In this document: positions 1 to 5,733 of the stretch, piece by piece
Position numbering within the stretch: the stretch's first letter is position 1
How the letters are laid out: each line of letters opens with the position of its first letter
From: Anaerolineae bacterium
Lineage (GTDB): Bacteria > Chloroflexota > Anaerolineae > Anaerolineales > Villigracilaceae
DNA: 5,733 bases
Direction: 5' to 3'
Assembly (NCBI GenBank): GCA_003158885.1
Contig: PMLN01000363.1
Span: forward strand, 1-5,733
Program-made: the position numbers and the translations under genes
Notes under the pieces: generated by a model
Databases searched by the model: none
Told to the model about the DNA's origin: nothing
Seen by the model: the letters and a program-made list of their open reading frames with translations, nothing else

Positions 1-289
1 CGGCATCCGCGCATTTCTTGCAATGCTCAATTTCAGTGCAATGGTCCAGATGCAGGCAGATCGGGATGGGAGCTTGTTCAGCAATGGTACGGTAAATTGC
101 AACCAACACATTTACGCCCAGGAATTTGGTTGGTTTTACAGAGGTCTGAATGATCAACGGAGCTTTCTTGGCAACCGCTGCTTCGACCACCGCTTCCATT
201 TGGACCAGGTCAGTAATGTTGAAGGCGCCTACGGCGTATTTCTCTTTGGCTGACACCATCATGATTTCTTTTGCATTTACGATTGACAT
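1..289 (-). CDS. Class II ketose-bisphosphate aldolase, N-terminal part (fructose- or tagatose-bisphosphate type)
   Basis: Zinc-dependent aldolase that reversibly splits a ketose 1,6-bisphosphate (or a related phosphorylated keto sugar) into dihydroxyacetone phosphate and an aldehyde; cytoplasmic. Only the first 96 residues are present, as the gene runs off the left edge. Seen: an N-terminal YAVGAFNI strand near residues 18-25, a helix rich in Glu/Ala (32-42), strand APLIIQTS (43-50), and the motif ICLHLDHCTE (77-86). D82 and H83 sit exactly where the catalytic Asp and first zinc-ligand His lie in the tagatose aldolases GatY/KbaY; the other zinc histidines fall outside the window. The ATG at 289 is chosen because AGGAGA (302-297) stands 7 bases ahead of it. 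It lies 123 bases downstream of the dehydrogenase gene on the same strand with no clear terminator between, so co-transcription is likely. Fructose, tagatose and deoxy-ketogluconate (IolJ-like) substrates cannot be separated from this part. Confidence 0.9.
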   Translation of the reverse strand, partial: MSIVNAKEIMMVSAKEKYAVGAFNITDLVQMEAVVEAAVAKKAPLIIQTSVKPTKFLGVNVLVAIYRTIAEQAPIPICLHLDHCTEIEHCKKCADA

Positions 290-303
290 GATTTCATCTC
301 CTG

Positions 304-327
304 AAAAATACCGGATCCTAGAATCCG
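304..327 (-). terminator. Short hairpin followed by a T run just before the aldolase ribosome site (weak terminator or attenuator candidate)
   Basis: On the minus strand CGGATT-CTAG-GATCCG (327-312) can form a 6-bp stem (one G-U pair) with a 4-base loop, followed by GTATTTTT (311-304), ending directly at the AGGAGA of the aldolase. The stem is short and only moderately GC-rich, so strong termination is unlikely; tuning of aldolase expression or RNA processing is possible. Confidence 0.3.
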
Positions 328-336
328 TCTATTTTT

Positions 337-370
337 GCGGCCAATTGTCACGTCTCTAAGTCATGGCCGC
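337..370. repeat. Perfect 7-bp inverted repeat GCGGCCA/TGGCCGC ahead of the aldolase gene
   Basis: Arms at 337-343 and 364-370 with a 20-base loop, between the dehydrogenase stop and the aldolase start. On the minus strand it is followed by AAAAAT rather than a T run, so it is not a standard terminator in that direction. It could be an mRNA-stabilising hairpin or an operator. Confidence 0.4.
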
Positions 371-388
371 TTCCATGCACAAAGAGCG

Positions 389-394
389 ATTATA
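389..394 (-). promoter_or_regulatory. Possible internal -10 box for the aldolase gene
   Basis: A perfect TATAAT (394-389, minus strand) lies in the gap between dehydrogenase and aldolase genes, but no -35 box is recognisable at 16-18 bp. If used, it would give a leader of about 93 bases holding both hairpins described for this gap. Confidence 0.25.
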
Positions 395-412
395 CACAAC
401 CCTTTAGGCCGT

Positions 413-2848
413 TTATGCTCTGATCCGTTCGCCTTTGGGGTCCCACAGCGGTGACTGCGCAACCACAGCCCCAACCTGTTCCCCAAGGAATTCGACCTCC
501 AGTTCCGTGCCGACCTTGGCGTACTCGATCGGCAGGTAGGCGTAGATGATGCTCTTCTCAACGGAATAACCGTAACCGCCGGCAGCCACCCAGCCAATAT
601 TCTTGCCATCTTTCGTGTGGATCGGTTCCTTGCCCAGGGCGATCGTGCGGCTGTCCGAGAGCGTCATGCAGCATAACTTACGCTTAATTCCGGCTTCCTT
701 CTGCTTTAGCAGGGCTTCCTTTCCGATGAAATCCTTTTTATTTAATTTCACGGCGAAGCCCAGGCCGGCTTCGAACGGAGAATAATCCGGGCTGATCTCG
801 CTGCTCCAGTACCGGTAGCCTTTTTCGAGCCGCAGTGAGTCGATGGCCTTATAGCCAGCTGCTACCAGACCCTCCGGCTGCCCGGCTGCCCAGAGCGTGT
901 CCCACAGGCGCAGACCGTATTCCATCGGGCAGTAGAACTCCCAGCCCAGCTCGCCTACGTAGGTAACGCGCGAAGCCAGGGCAGGCACATCCCCAACCAC
1001 GATCTGGCGGGAGGTCATGTAGGGGAAACCTGCGTTGGAAACGTCAACCTTGGTAACCTTCTCCAGGATCTTGCGCGCTTTGGGTCCCCACAAGCCTATA
1101 CAAGCATAGGATGAGCCGACATCTTCAATGTTCACTGAACCATCTTCAGGCATGTTAATGGACAGCCACGAAGAATCATGCTGGCCGAAAGCGGTACCCG
1201 TGATGATGAGGAAACGTTGTTCACCGAGACGCGTGACCGTGAAATCACATTCGATGCCGCCGCGCTTATTCAGGCATTGAGTATAGATCACCGAACCGAC
1301 CGGCTGATCAATGTTGTTGGCGCAAACATAATTGAGGAATTTCAACGCGCCGGGTCCACGCACTTCAATTTTGTTGAAGGAGGTCTCATCGAACAAGCCT
1401 GCATTCTCGCGCGTCATCAAATGTTCGTAACCGATCGCGCGCGACCAATTCTGCCGCGCCCAGCCTTGAGGCTCGTGGCCGTGATTCGCTTTCTCTTCAT
1501 AGATCCTGAACCAGTTCGGGCGTTCCCATCCGAACTTTTCGCCGAACGAACAGCCGAGGTCGCGCAAACGATAATAAGTTGGAGAGAGCCGCTGACCGCG
1601 CCGCGACATGCGTTCCTCGCCGGGGAAATGAATATCATAATATTGAGTGTATGTTTCGATGGTGCGCGCCACCGTGTAATCAAGGCTGTCGTAGTTGGAA
1701 CCAAAGCGCCGCACATCGAGCCGCCACATATCCCATTCGGGATGACCATCAATAATCCACTCCGCCATCGTTTTGCCGATGCCGCCTGCACCCGCCAGGC
1801 CATGCGCGCAGAACGCGCATGCCACCCAGAATCCTTTAACCGAAGTGGGACCAAGCAAAAATTCGCCATCCGGTGTGAAGCCTTCAGGGCCGTTCAATAG
1901 TTTAATGACTTCCGCATTTTCAACAGCGGGTACGCGTCGGATGGAGTTTTCCATCAAGGGTGAGAAGCGCTCCCAATCGGGCGGCAGCAACTGGTATTTA
2001 AAATCACGCGGAATGCCGTTCAAGCCGAATGGCTTGGGCTGACGTTCATATCCACCCGTCACCAACCCGCCAACTTCCTCACGCCAATAGACGAGCAAAT
2101 CAGGATCGCGCAATGTTGGGAAATTGTGCGTGACGCCTTCGATGGGTTTCGTCAAAATATAGAGATGGGCCATTGGGACAACAGGTAAGTTCAAACCGAC
2201 CATTTTCCCCACCTCGCGTCCCCACTGACCGGAGGCGTTCACCACCACCTCGGTCTTGATTGTACCCTTATCCGTCACCACTTCGCTGACGCGGCCATTC
2301 TTCACAACGATCTTTTCAACATTGGTTTCCGTGAATATTTTTGCGCCGCGATTCTTCGCACCGATTGCCAGGGCGTTGGTCAAACCTGTTGGATCAATGA
2401 TGCCATCATTGGCCGTGAACGCCGCGCCCATTACGCCATCCAACGAAATGAGCGGGAATTTTTCATGTGCTTCTTTCGGCGAGATCAATTCCATGTCCAC
2501 GCCAAACGAACGCGCCATTCCCACAAGCCGTTTGTTCTCTTCCATCCGCTCAGCAGATGAAGCCAGACGAATTCCACCGACTTCACGCCAGGATGTATCC
2601 TGACCCGTTTCGGCTTTCAGTTTGCGATACAGGTCGGTACTGTAATGCATCATGCGCGTGAGATTAGCATCCGAACGCATCTGCCCTACGAGACCCGCAG
2701 AATGCCATGTAGAACCTGACGTCAACTCGTGGCGTTCGAGGATCACCACATCCTTCCAACCCATGAGCGTAAGATGATAGGCAATACTGCACCCACCCAC
2801 TCCGCCGCCAATGACGACCACTTGTGCTTGTGAAGGTAATTCAGCCAT
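413..2848 (-). CDS. FAD-dependent dimethylglycine/sarcosine dehydrogenase-like protein fused to a GcvT-like folate domain
   Basis: An 811-residue cytoplasmic flavoenzyme, about the length of dimethylglycine oxidase and dehydrogenase (roughly 830-870). Family role: oxidise an N-methyl amine at FAD, then transfer the methylene group to tetrahydrofolate in the C-terminal half. Seen: GxGxxG Rossmann motif G14-G19 with E38 ending the second strand; GSTWHSAGL (45-53), where H49 is the histidine that carries covalent FAD in this family; H228 and Y254 where the active-site His/Tyr of dimethylglycine oxidase are expected; CAHGLAGAGG (347-356) closing the FAD domain; linker domain about 375-430; GcvT fold about 430-700 with GGIECD (D535), YVGELGWE (630-637) and LRLEKGYRYW (672-681); C-terminal GcvT barrel about 705-811. 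The ATG at 2848 has AAGGAG (2860-2855) 6 bases upstream. It is intact, with no missing key residue. The substrate is not proven: dimethylglycine, sarcosine or another secondary or tertiary amine is possible. The eukaryotic relative PDPR is non-enzymatic, but the motifs here argue for an enzyme. Confidence 0.93.
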   Translation of the reverse strand: MAELPSQAQVVVIGGGVGGCSIAYHLTLMGWKDVVILERHELTSGSTWHSAGLVGQMRSDANLTRMMHYSTDLYRKLKAETGQDTSWREVGGIRLASSAERMEENKRLVGMARSFGVDMELISPKEAHEKFPLISLDGVMGAAFTANDGIIDPTGLTNALAIGAKNRGAKIFTETNVEKIVVKNGRVSEVVTDKGTIKTEVVVNASGQWGREVGKMVGLNLPVVPMAHLYILTKPIEGVTHNFPTLRDPDLLVYWREEVGGLVTGGYERQPKPFGLNGIPRDFKYQLLPPDWERFSPLMENSIRRVPAVENAEVIKLLNGPEGFTPDGEFLLGPTSVKGFWVACAFCAHGLAGAGGIGKTMAEWIIDGHPEWDMWRLDVRRFGSNYDSLDYTVARTIETYTQYYDIHFPGEERMSRRGQRLSPTYYRLRDLGCSFGEKFGWERPNWFRIYEEKANHGHEPQGWARQNWSRAIGYEHLMTRENAGLFDETSFNKIEVRGPGALKFLNYVCANNIDQPVGSVIYTQCLNKRGGIECDFTVTRLGEQRFLIITGTAFGQHDSSWLSINMPEDGSVNIEDVGSSYACIGLWGPKARKILEKVTKVDVSNAGFPYMTSRQIVVGDVPALASRVTYVGELGWEFYCPMEYGLRLWDTLWAAGQPEGLVAAGYKAIDSLRLEKGYRYWSSEISPDYSPFEAGLGFAVKLNKKDFIGKEALLKQKEAGIKRKLCCMTLSDSRTIALGKEPIHTKDGKNIGWVAAGGYGYSVEKSIIYAYLPIEYAKVGTELEVEFLGEQVGAVVAQSPLWDPKGERIRA

Positions 2849-2863
2849 GCAATTCTCCTTGTG

Positions 2864-2889
2864 GCAGGTTCGATGGTTATGTGACCTGC
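2864..2889. repeat. Inverted repeat GCAGGT-N14-ACCTGC upstream of the dehydrogenase gene
   Basis: A perfect 6-bp dyad with a 14-base spacer, a few bases upstream of the AAGGAG site of the dehydrogenase gene. It could fold in the mRNA next to the ribosome site or bind a protein. A third copy of the half-site (ACCTGC) lies near 2946-2951, at the 3' end of the CBS remnant. Confidence 0.3.
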
Positions 2890-2941
2890 GTGTAAATTGA
2901 AAGATATAAAGGTATACCCATCAGAGAATATCTTTTGAAAT

Positions 2942-3146
2942 CTAAACCTGCCAGATCGAATTCGGCTTCGCCATCTCTGCGACAATATCGAACGAGGAAA
3001 TGATACCGAGCGGAAACACCTCCGGGTGCTTGCCTTCAATTACTATCAGACGATGATAATGCGTTTTGATCATTGTGCGAGCGGCAGAGCGAATCGGCGT
3101 TTTATCGCGGCACACCAGAATAGCATCGGACACCAGACTTTAGCAT
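2942..3146 (-). pseudogene. Single CBS-module remnant (truncated or frameshifted CBS-domain protein)
   Basis: Reading from a GTG at 3133, 63 residues form one CBS module in the usual order: strand AILVCR, helix PIRSAARTMIKTHY, strand HRLIVIEG, strand PLGIISS, helix FDIVAEMAK. The GIISSFD stretch (S46, D49) fits the nucleotide-binding G-h-h-S/T-x-x-D pattern of the C-terminal CBS of a Bateman pair. CBS modules nearly always come in pairs binding adenosyl nucleotides, and the partner is missing. Directly upstream, in frame, is a TAA. No ribosome site precedes the GTG. An ATG at 3146 (MLKS) would join the module after a one-base frame change near 3134, which suggests a broken start. It lies 93 bases ahead of the dehydrogenase gene and downstream of the minus-strand promoter. 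A real short CBS protein started at GTG or ATG remains possible, but decay or internal deletion seems more likely. Confidence 0.55.
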
Positions 3147-3156
3147 GGCGCACTGA

Positions 3157-3171
3157 CAAGGAAATATCTTG
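3157..3171. repeat. Interrupted dyad CAAG-N7-CTTG, possible operator
   Basis: The 15-bp imperfect inverted repeat CAAGGAAATATCTTG falls at about +9 to +23 of the predicted minus-strand transcript, a usual place for a repressor site. That the adjacent DeoR-type protein binds it is inference; the arms are only 4 bp and could be chance. Confidence 0.3.
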
Positions 3172-3185
3172 ATTTCACAGCGAAC

Positions 3186-3214
3186 ATTATAACTAATAAA
3201 ACAAAAACTTGCAA
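3186..3214 (-). promoter_or_regulatory. Sigma-70-type promoter for the CBS/dehydrogenase/aldolase direction
   Basis: Minus strand: -35 TTGCAA (3214-3209), 17-bp spacer, perfect -10 TATAAT (3191-3186); start expected near 3180-3179. The -35 matches the consensus at 4 of 6 positions. It shares its -35 hexamer with the divergent deoR promoter because TTGCAA is self-complementary. It is the only strong promoter seen ahead of the minus-strand genes. Confidence 0.72.
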
Positions 3215-3237
3215 TTTCTTTCATATTCCTATATAAT
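3209..3237 (+). promoter_or_regulatory. Sigma-70-type promoter of the deoR-family gene
   Basis: Plus strand: -35 TTGCAA (3209-3214), 17-bp spacer, perfect -10 TATAAT (3232-3237); start expected near 3243-3244, giving an untranslated leader of about 43 bases before the ATG at 3287. The TTG at 3209, which could otherwise be an upstream start codon, lies inside the -35 box and so cannot be on this transcript. Confidence 0.75.
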
Positions 3238-3254
3238 CCCACTCGAACGCATCC

Positions 3255-3279
3255 AACTTCCTTCATTTCATTCCAAGTT
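3255..3279. repeat. Interrupted dyad AACTT-N15-AAGTT in the deoR leader, possible operator
   Basis: Inverted arms AACTT (3255-3259) and AAGTT (3275-3279) lie at about +12 to +36 of the predicted deoR transcript. Position suits autorepression, but 5-bp arms are weak evidence and the dyad shares little with the one on the other side. Confidence 0.22.
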
Positions 3280-3286
3280 ACAATTA

Positions 3287-4081
3287 ATGAGCAAAACACT
3301 CATACCAGCACAGAGGCGAGAAAGAATACAGAAGTATCTGGAGACTTATAAGATCGCCCGAACGGTTGATCTTTATAAGATGCTGGAAACTTCCGAAGCA
3401 ACGGTCTGGCGGGACTTGGAATGGCTGGAACAAAAAGGAATCATTGAGAGAACTCACGGGGGAGCGATGCTCAGTCAGAGGATAACTCTGGAACCGGAAT
3501 ACCAGCAAAGAGCGAAAAAGCATCCAGAAGAAAAACAAATGATCGGAGCATTAGCCTCAGCGTTGATCGAGGATGGAGATATTGTCTTTATTAACAGCGG
3601 CACAACCACCACACAGGTGATTCGTCAAATTCGAAGCGGCGCCAACATCACCGTGTTTACCAACAACCTGCATGCCGCGCTGGAAATGGGAGAACCGGGC
3701 TTTCACCATTATTTGATCGGCGGAGAATTTCAGCCGCGGTCTCTTTCCGTTGCCGGGCGATTCGCAACCGACAACTTGAAGCAAGTATATGCCAACAAAA
3801 CGATCATCGGCGTGGACGGAATTAGTTTGAAACATGGCTGCACGGTCCCGTCGAATGCAGAAGCTGAAGTGATCCGTCTCATGATCGAGCATACAAAAGG
3901 CAAGGTTATTATTGCAGCCGATCACAGTAAATGGGGTAAGGTTTCGAATTATCAAGTGGCAAGCCTGGATGAGATTGACAAACTGGTCACAGATGAAGCG
4001 ATTGACGCCTCAGCAATTGAAACGCTTGCGGCTCATTCAGTAGAAAGCCTGATTGCTGACGCAAATTCTGTCGAAACCTGA
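3287..4081 (+). CDS. DeoR-family transcriptional regulator
   Basis: A 264-residue DNA-binding repressor of the DeoR/GlpR family (usual length 240-270), normally released from DNA by a phosphorylated sugar. Seen: N-terminal winged helix-turn-helix about residues 9-62, with the recognition-helix stretch SEATVWRDLEWLEQKG (36-51) and the wing ERTHGGAML (54-62). The sensor domain follows, about 77-238, of the ribose-5-phosphate-isomerase-like fold, with the phosphate-loop motif NSGTTTT (103-109), GVDGIS (175-180), the AEAEV helix (191-195) and AADHSKWG (210-217). The ATG at 3287 is preferred over a TTG at 3209 because the latter sits inside the promoter and the family starts just ahead of the helix-turn-helix. 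No clear Shine-Dalgarno precedes the ATG. It is divergent from the dehydrogenase/aldolase genes and shares a -35 box with them, so it most likely controls them and itself. The effector is unknown. Confidence 0.93.
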   Translation: MSKTLIPAQRRERIQKYLETYKIARTVDLYKMLETSEATVWRDLEWLEQKGIIERTHGGAMLSQRITLEPEYQQRAKKHPEEKQMIGALASALIEDGDIVFINSGTTTTQVIRQIRSGANITVFTNNLHAALEMGEPGFHHYLIGGEFQPRSLSVAGRFATDNLKQVYANKTIIGVDGISLKHGCTVPSNAEAEVIRLMIEHTKGKVIIAADHSKWGKVSNYQVASLDEIDKLVTDEAIDASAIETLAAHSVESLIADANSVET

Positions 4082-4194
4082 GACGGATCATAGGGTTATC
4101 AGGCCTTTTATTCTAGGCTTATCATCGAGTTATCTGAAAGATTGCAGATTTAAATGGGATCATCAAACAATATTCAGATACACAAGGAGAAAAA

Positions 4195-5418
4195 ATGGGA
4201 CTTTTTGGTACACCCAATGTTGAAAAGATGGAAGCCAAGCGAGATGTAAATGGGTTGATCAAAGCACTAAGCAACCAGAAAGATGCTGGTGTTTGCAAGG
4301 CCGCGGAAGGCGCGCTGGTAAGAATTGGTCCGCCCGCGATCGAGGCGCTCATTTCTCTCCTGAATGAAAAGGACAAAAATGTGCGCGAGGCCGCGGCCCG
4401 TATGCTGGCAGGAATCGGCGCTCCCGCTGTCGAACCGCTTATCACGGCACTCGGGCCGGGAGACACTTATTTTCGCAATGAAGCGTCACATGCACTGAGC
4501 AAGGTCGGTACTCCGGCTGTCGAGCCGCTTATAACGGCACTCAATAGTACAGATTCCTATATACGCGATGAAGCGGCACATACGCTTGGGAGAATGGACA
4601 CACAGTTAAAAGATCCTGCACTGCGCGCCCGGGTTGTCGAGGCGTTGCTAATCACGCGCATGGATTATCGCATTATCTCCGATGCGGCAGCAGCGGCATT
4701 GGGGCAAATTGGTGCGCAGTTGAAAGACGACTCCCTGCGCGCCCGCGTTATCAATACACTTATTGCGACACATGGGATTGTCCATGGGAATAGTAGCATG
4801 GTAACGGCACGTGCATTGGACAAGCTGGGCTGGCGAGCGGGCGAAAATGAGATGCAAAAGGAAATGAAATCATGGTCGAAAGAACTCTCGCAGGAAATCG
4901 AAAAATTAATTGCAACTTTGCGAGGTAGCAATCTAACCCTGAGTATTAATGCCCATGCCGGCTTGGATGATCAGGCTAAAAGCTATCCAAATTATATAGC
5001 CAAAGAGCTTATTCCATTCTTGGGAGATAGAAGCGAAGAAGTGCGCGGAACGATCCTGGCTATTATTAGTGAAATGAATGGTTCAGAGGTTAATCAAGAT
5101 CTCTTTATCAACGCACTTAAAGATAATAACCCATTGGTGCGGGGTGGCGTTGCTGCTTTACTGGGGGGAAAATTTGGTAATGAACGCGCCGTAGAACCGC
5201 TAATCCTGGCTTTACAGGATAGTTTTAGTTGGGTACGGGCACTGTCAGCAAACGCATTGGGCAGCCTCGGAATGCGACTCGTAGATACCAGCCTTCGTGA
5301 ACGAATCAAAGAAGCACTTAGTTTAGTTCTTATCAAAGAAGCACTTATTTCAGTTCCTGGTGAAAGTGATAATGATGTACGCGAGTTTGCTATTGAAGCA
5401 CTTGCAAAATTAGGGTAG
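4195..5418 (+). CDS. HEAT-repeat (PBS-lyase type) protein
   Basis: A 407-residue all-helical solenoid of about ten HEAT-like repeats, predicted cytoplasmic, with no signal peptide or membrane segment. Such proteins mostly act as protein-binding scaffolds; partner and role are unknown. Seen: a short N-terminal tail MGLFGTPNVEKMEAKRDV, as in related families of Chloroflexota (from memory); a first repeat about 18-45; three tandem units of exactly 30 residues starting at G45, G75 and G105, with the core G-x-P-A-V-E-P-L-I-T-A-L; two longer units of 38 residues marked by QLKDxxLRARV (from 137 and 175), whose motif returns near the C-terminus at 362-373; a less regular Lys/Glu-rich stretch about 215-262; then standard repeats about 264-360. 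The ATG at 4195 has AAGGAG (4184-4189) 5 bases before it. The 113-base gap after deoR holds no promoter or terminator I can support, so read-through from deoR is possible. The enzymatic phycobilin-lyase role of some relatives is not expected here. Confidence 0.88.
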   Translation: MGLFGTPNVEKMEAKRDVNGLIKALSNQKDAGVCKAAEGALVRIGPPAIEALISLLNEKDKNVREAAARMLAGIGAPAVEPLITALGPGDTYFRNEASHALSKVGTPAVEPLITALNSTDSYIRDEAAHTLGRMDTQLKDPALRARVVEALLITRMDYRIISDAAAAALGQIGAQLKDDSLRARVINTLIATHGIVHGNSSMVTARALDKLGWRAGENEMQKEMKSWSKELSQEIEKLIATLRGSNLTLSINAHAGLDDQAKSYPNYIAKELIPFLGDRSEEVRGTILAIISEMNGSEVNQDLFINALKDNNPLVRGGVAALLGGKFGNERAVEPLILALQDSFSWVRALSANALGSLGMRLVDTSLRERIKEALSLVLIKEALISVPGESDNDVREFAIEALAKLG

Positions 5419-5540
5419 TAGACAGGATAAGTGGCTGGTAGGGCAAAAGATAATTAATAAGTGGTTTCAGAAAAAAATAACCATTACTCTTCTGGAATAT
5501 TCAAGGTTGTTATGTCTTCTGGTAAGCTTAAGGAGTTGAA

Positions 5541-5733
5541 ATGTCCTTCTTCGCCAAAAATCCAGCAAGAAACCGACCCGTTTGTTCTTTACAACAGACG
5601 TGCACGGATCAGAGCGCACATATCGAAAGTTCATTAACGCAGGAGCCGGGCTGCGAAAAAAGTTGATTCCAGAGATTTTGATATCTGGCTGAAAGATGTT
5701 CAGGGATTGTGATTCCAAATGAAGAAAAGGTGA
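5541..5733 (+). pseudogene. Broken metallophosphoesterase gene, 5' part
   Basis: A calcineurin-like metallophosphoesterase gene split across frames. It has its own ribosome site AAGGAG (5530-5535), 5 bases before ATG 5541, which begins MSFFAK. After the A5 run at 5556-5560 the frame must shift: adding one A would give MSFFAKKSSKKPTRLFF. The shifted frame reads KKPTRLFFTTDVHGSE and then RTYRKFINAG (5567-5644), holding the D-x-H metal-binding motif (D codon at 5597, H at 5603). It continues to ILISG (5678-5689) and ends in TGA at 5690, where the family has its second metal loop GD-x-TGK. A third segment, IVIPNEEKV (5706-5732), is back in the first frame. At least two frame changes plus loss of the GD-x-TGK loop argue for a decayed gene; clustered sequencing indels are the alternative. 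The remaining 3' part is beyond the window. Confidence 0.68.

Noticed and set aside
23..253. Plus-strand open frames at the left edge
   Set aside because: They are antisense to the aldolase, whose minus-strand translation carries the HLDH active-site motif and a proper ribosome site.
1417..1869. 150-codon minus-strand open frame inside the dehydrogenase gene
   Set aside because: It is in a shifted frame of the same strand, within the well-conserved flavoprotein, and its residue mix shows no known fold.
1178..1900. Long plus-strand open frame (240 codons) opposite the dehydrogenase gene
   Set aside because: It lies wholly antisense to a gene with a full set of conserved motifs, has no recognisable domain or ribosome site, and its composition is what the reverse of a coding strand gives.
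3209..3286. Longer start (TTG at 3209) for the DeoR-family protein
   Set aside because: The TTG is part of the -35 box, so it would not be transcribed from the predicted promoter, and the extra 26 residues do not resemble the family N-terminus.
4082..4194. Terminator or promoter between deoR and the HEAT gene
   Set aside because: The best stem (AGGCCT/AGGCTT, with a G-U pair) is short and has no T run after it. TTGCAG and TATTCA are 23 bp apart, too far for a promoter.
5460..5487. Hairpin AGTGGTT/AACCATT as a terminator after the HEAT gene
   Set aside because: The stem is 7 bp with one G-U pair and a 12-base loop, and it is not followed by a T run.
5647..5712. Separate gene fragment read as KKVDSRDFDIWLKDVQGL
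   Set aside because: This frame looks protein-like but overlaps the metallophosphoesterase remnant, has no start or ribosome site, and the flanking segments fit the metallophosphoesterase in other frames.

Overview
The window looks like chromosomal DNA of a free-living bacterium. It most resembles Anaerolineae (Chloroflexota), judging by the style of the HEAT-repeat protein, the metallophosphoesterase remnant and the aldolase. This placement comes from memory of such proteins, not from a search, and is only moderately secure. GC content is near 50% and genes are preceded by ordinary AAGGAG-type ribosome sites.

Layout. On the minus strand, read from right to left, lie a one-module CBS-domain remnant (about 3146-2942), a large flavoprotein of the dimethylglycine/sarcosine dehydrogenase family fused to a GcvT-like folate domain (2848-413), and the first 96 residues of a class II ketose-bisphosphate aldolase (289-1, cut by the window edge). 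On the plus strand lie a DeoR-family repressor (3287-4081), a 407-residue HEAT-repeat protein (4195-5418), and a broken metallophosphoesterase (5541 to the window end).

Control region. Between the repressor gene and the minus-strand genes is a strikingly symmetric divergent promoter. A palindromic TTGCAA (3209-3214) can serve as the -35 box in both directions, and on each side, exactly 17 bp away, stands a perfect TATAAT. One promoter drives deoR and the other drives the CBS/dehydrogenase/aldolase direction. The two polymerase sites overlap, so regulator and target operon are probably coupled. Short dyads lie just downstream of each predicted start and could be operators.

How the genes may work together. 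The flavoprotein would oxidatively demethylate an N-methylated amine and pass the one-carbon unit to tetrahydrofolate. The aldolase would split a phosphorylated ketose. DeoR-type proteins usually sense phosphorylated sugars. A sugar-phosphate-sensing regulator beside an N-demethylase and an aldolase suggests use of a methylamino compound linked to sugar metabolism, but the substrate cannot be read from this sequence. The HEAT protein and the metallophosphoesterase remnant appear unrelated to this operon.

No tRNA, rRNA, CRISPR array, insertion sequence or convincing intrinsic terminator was seen.
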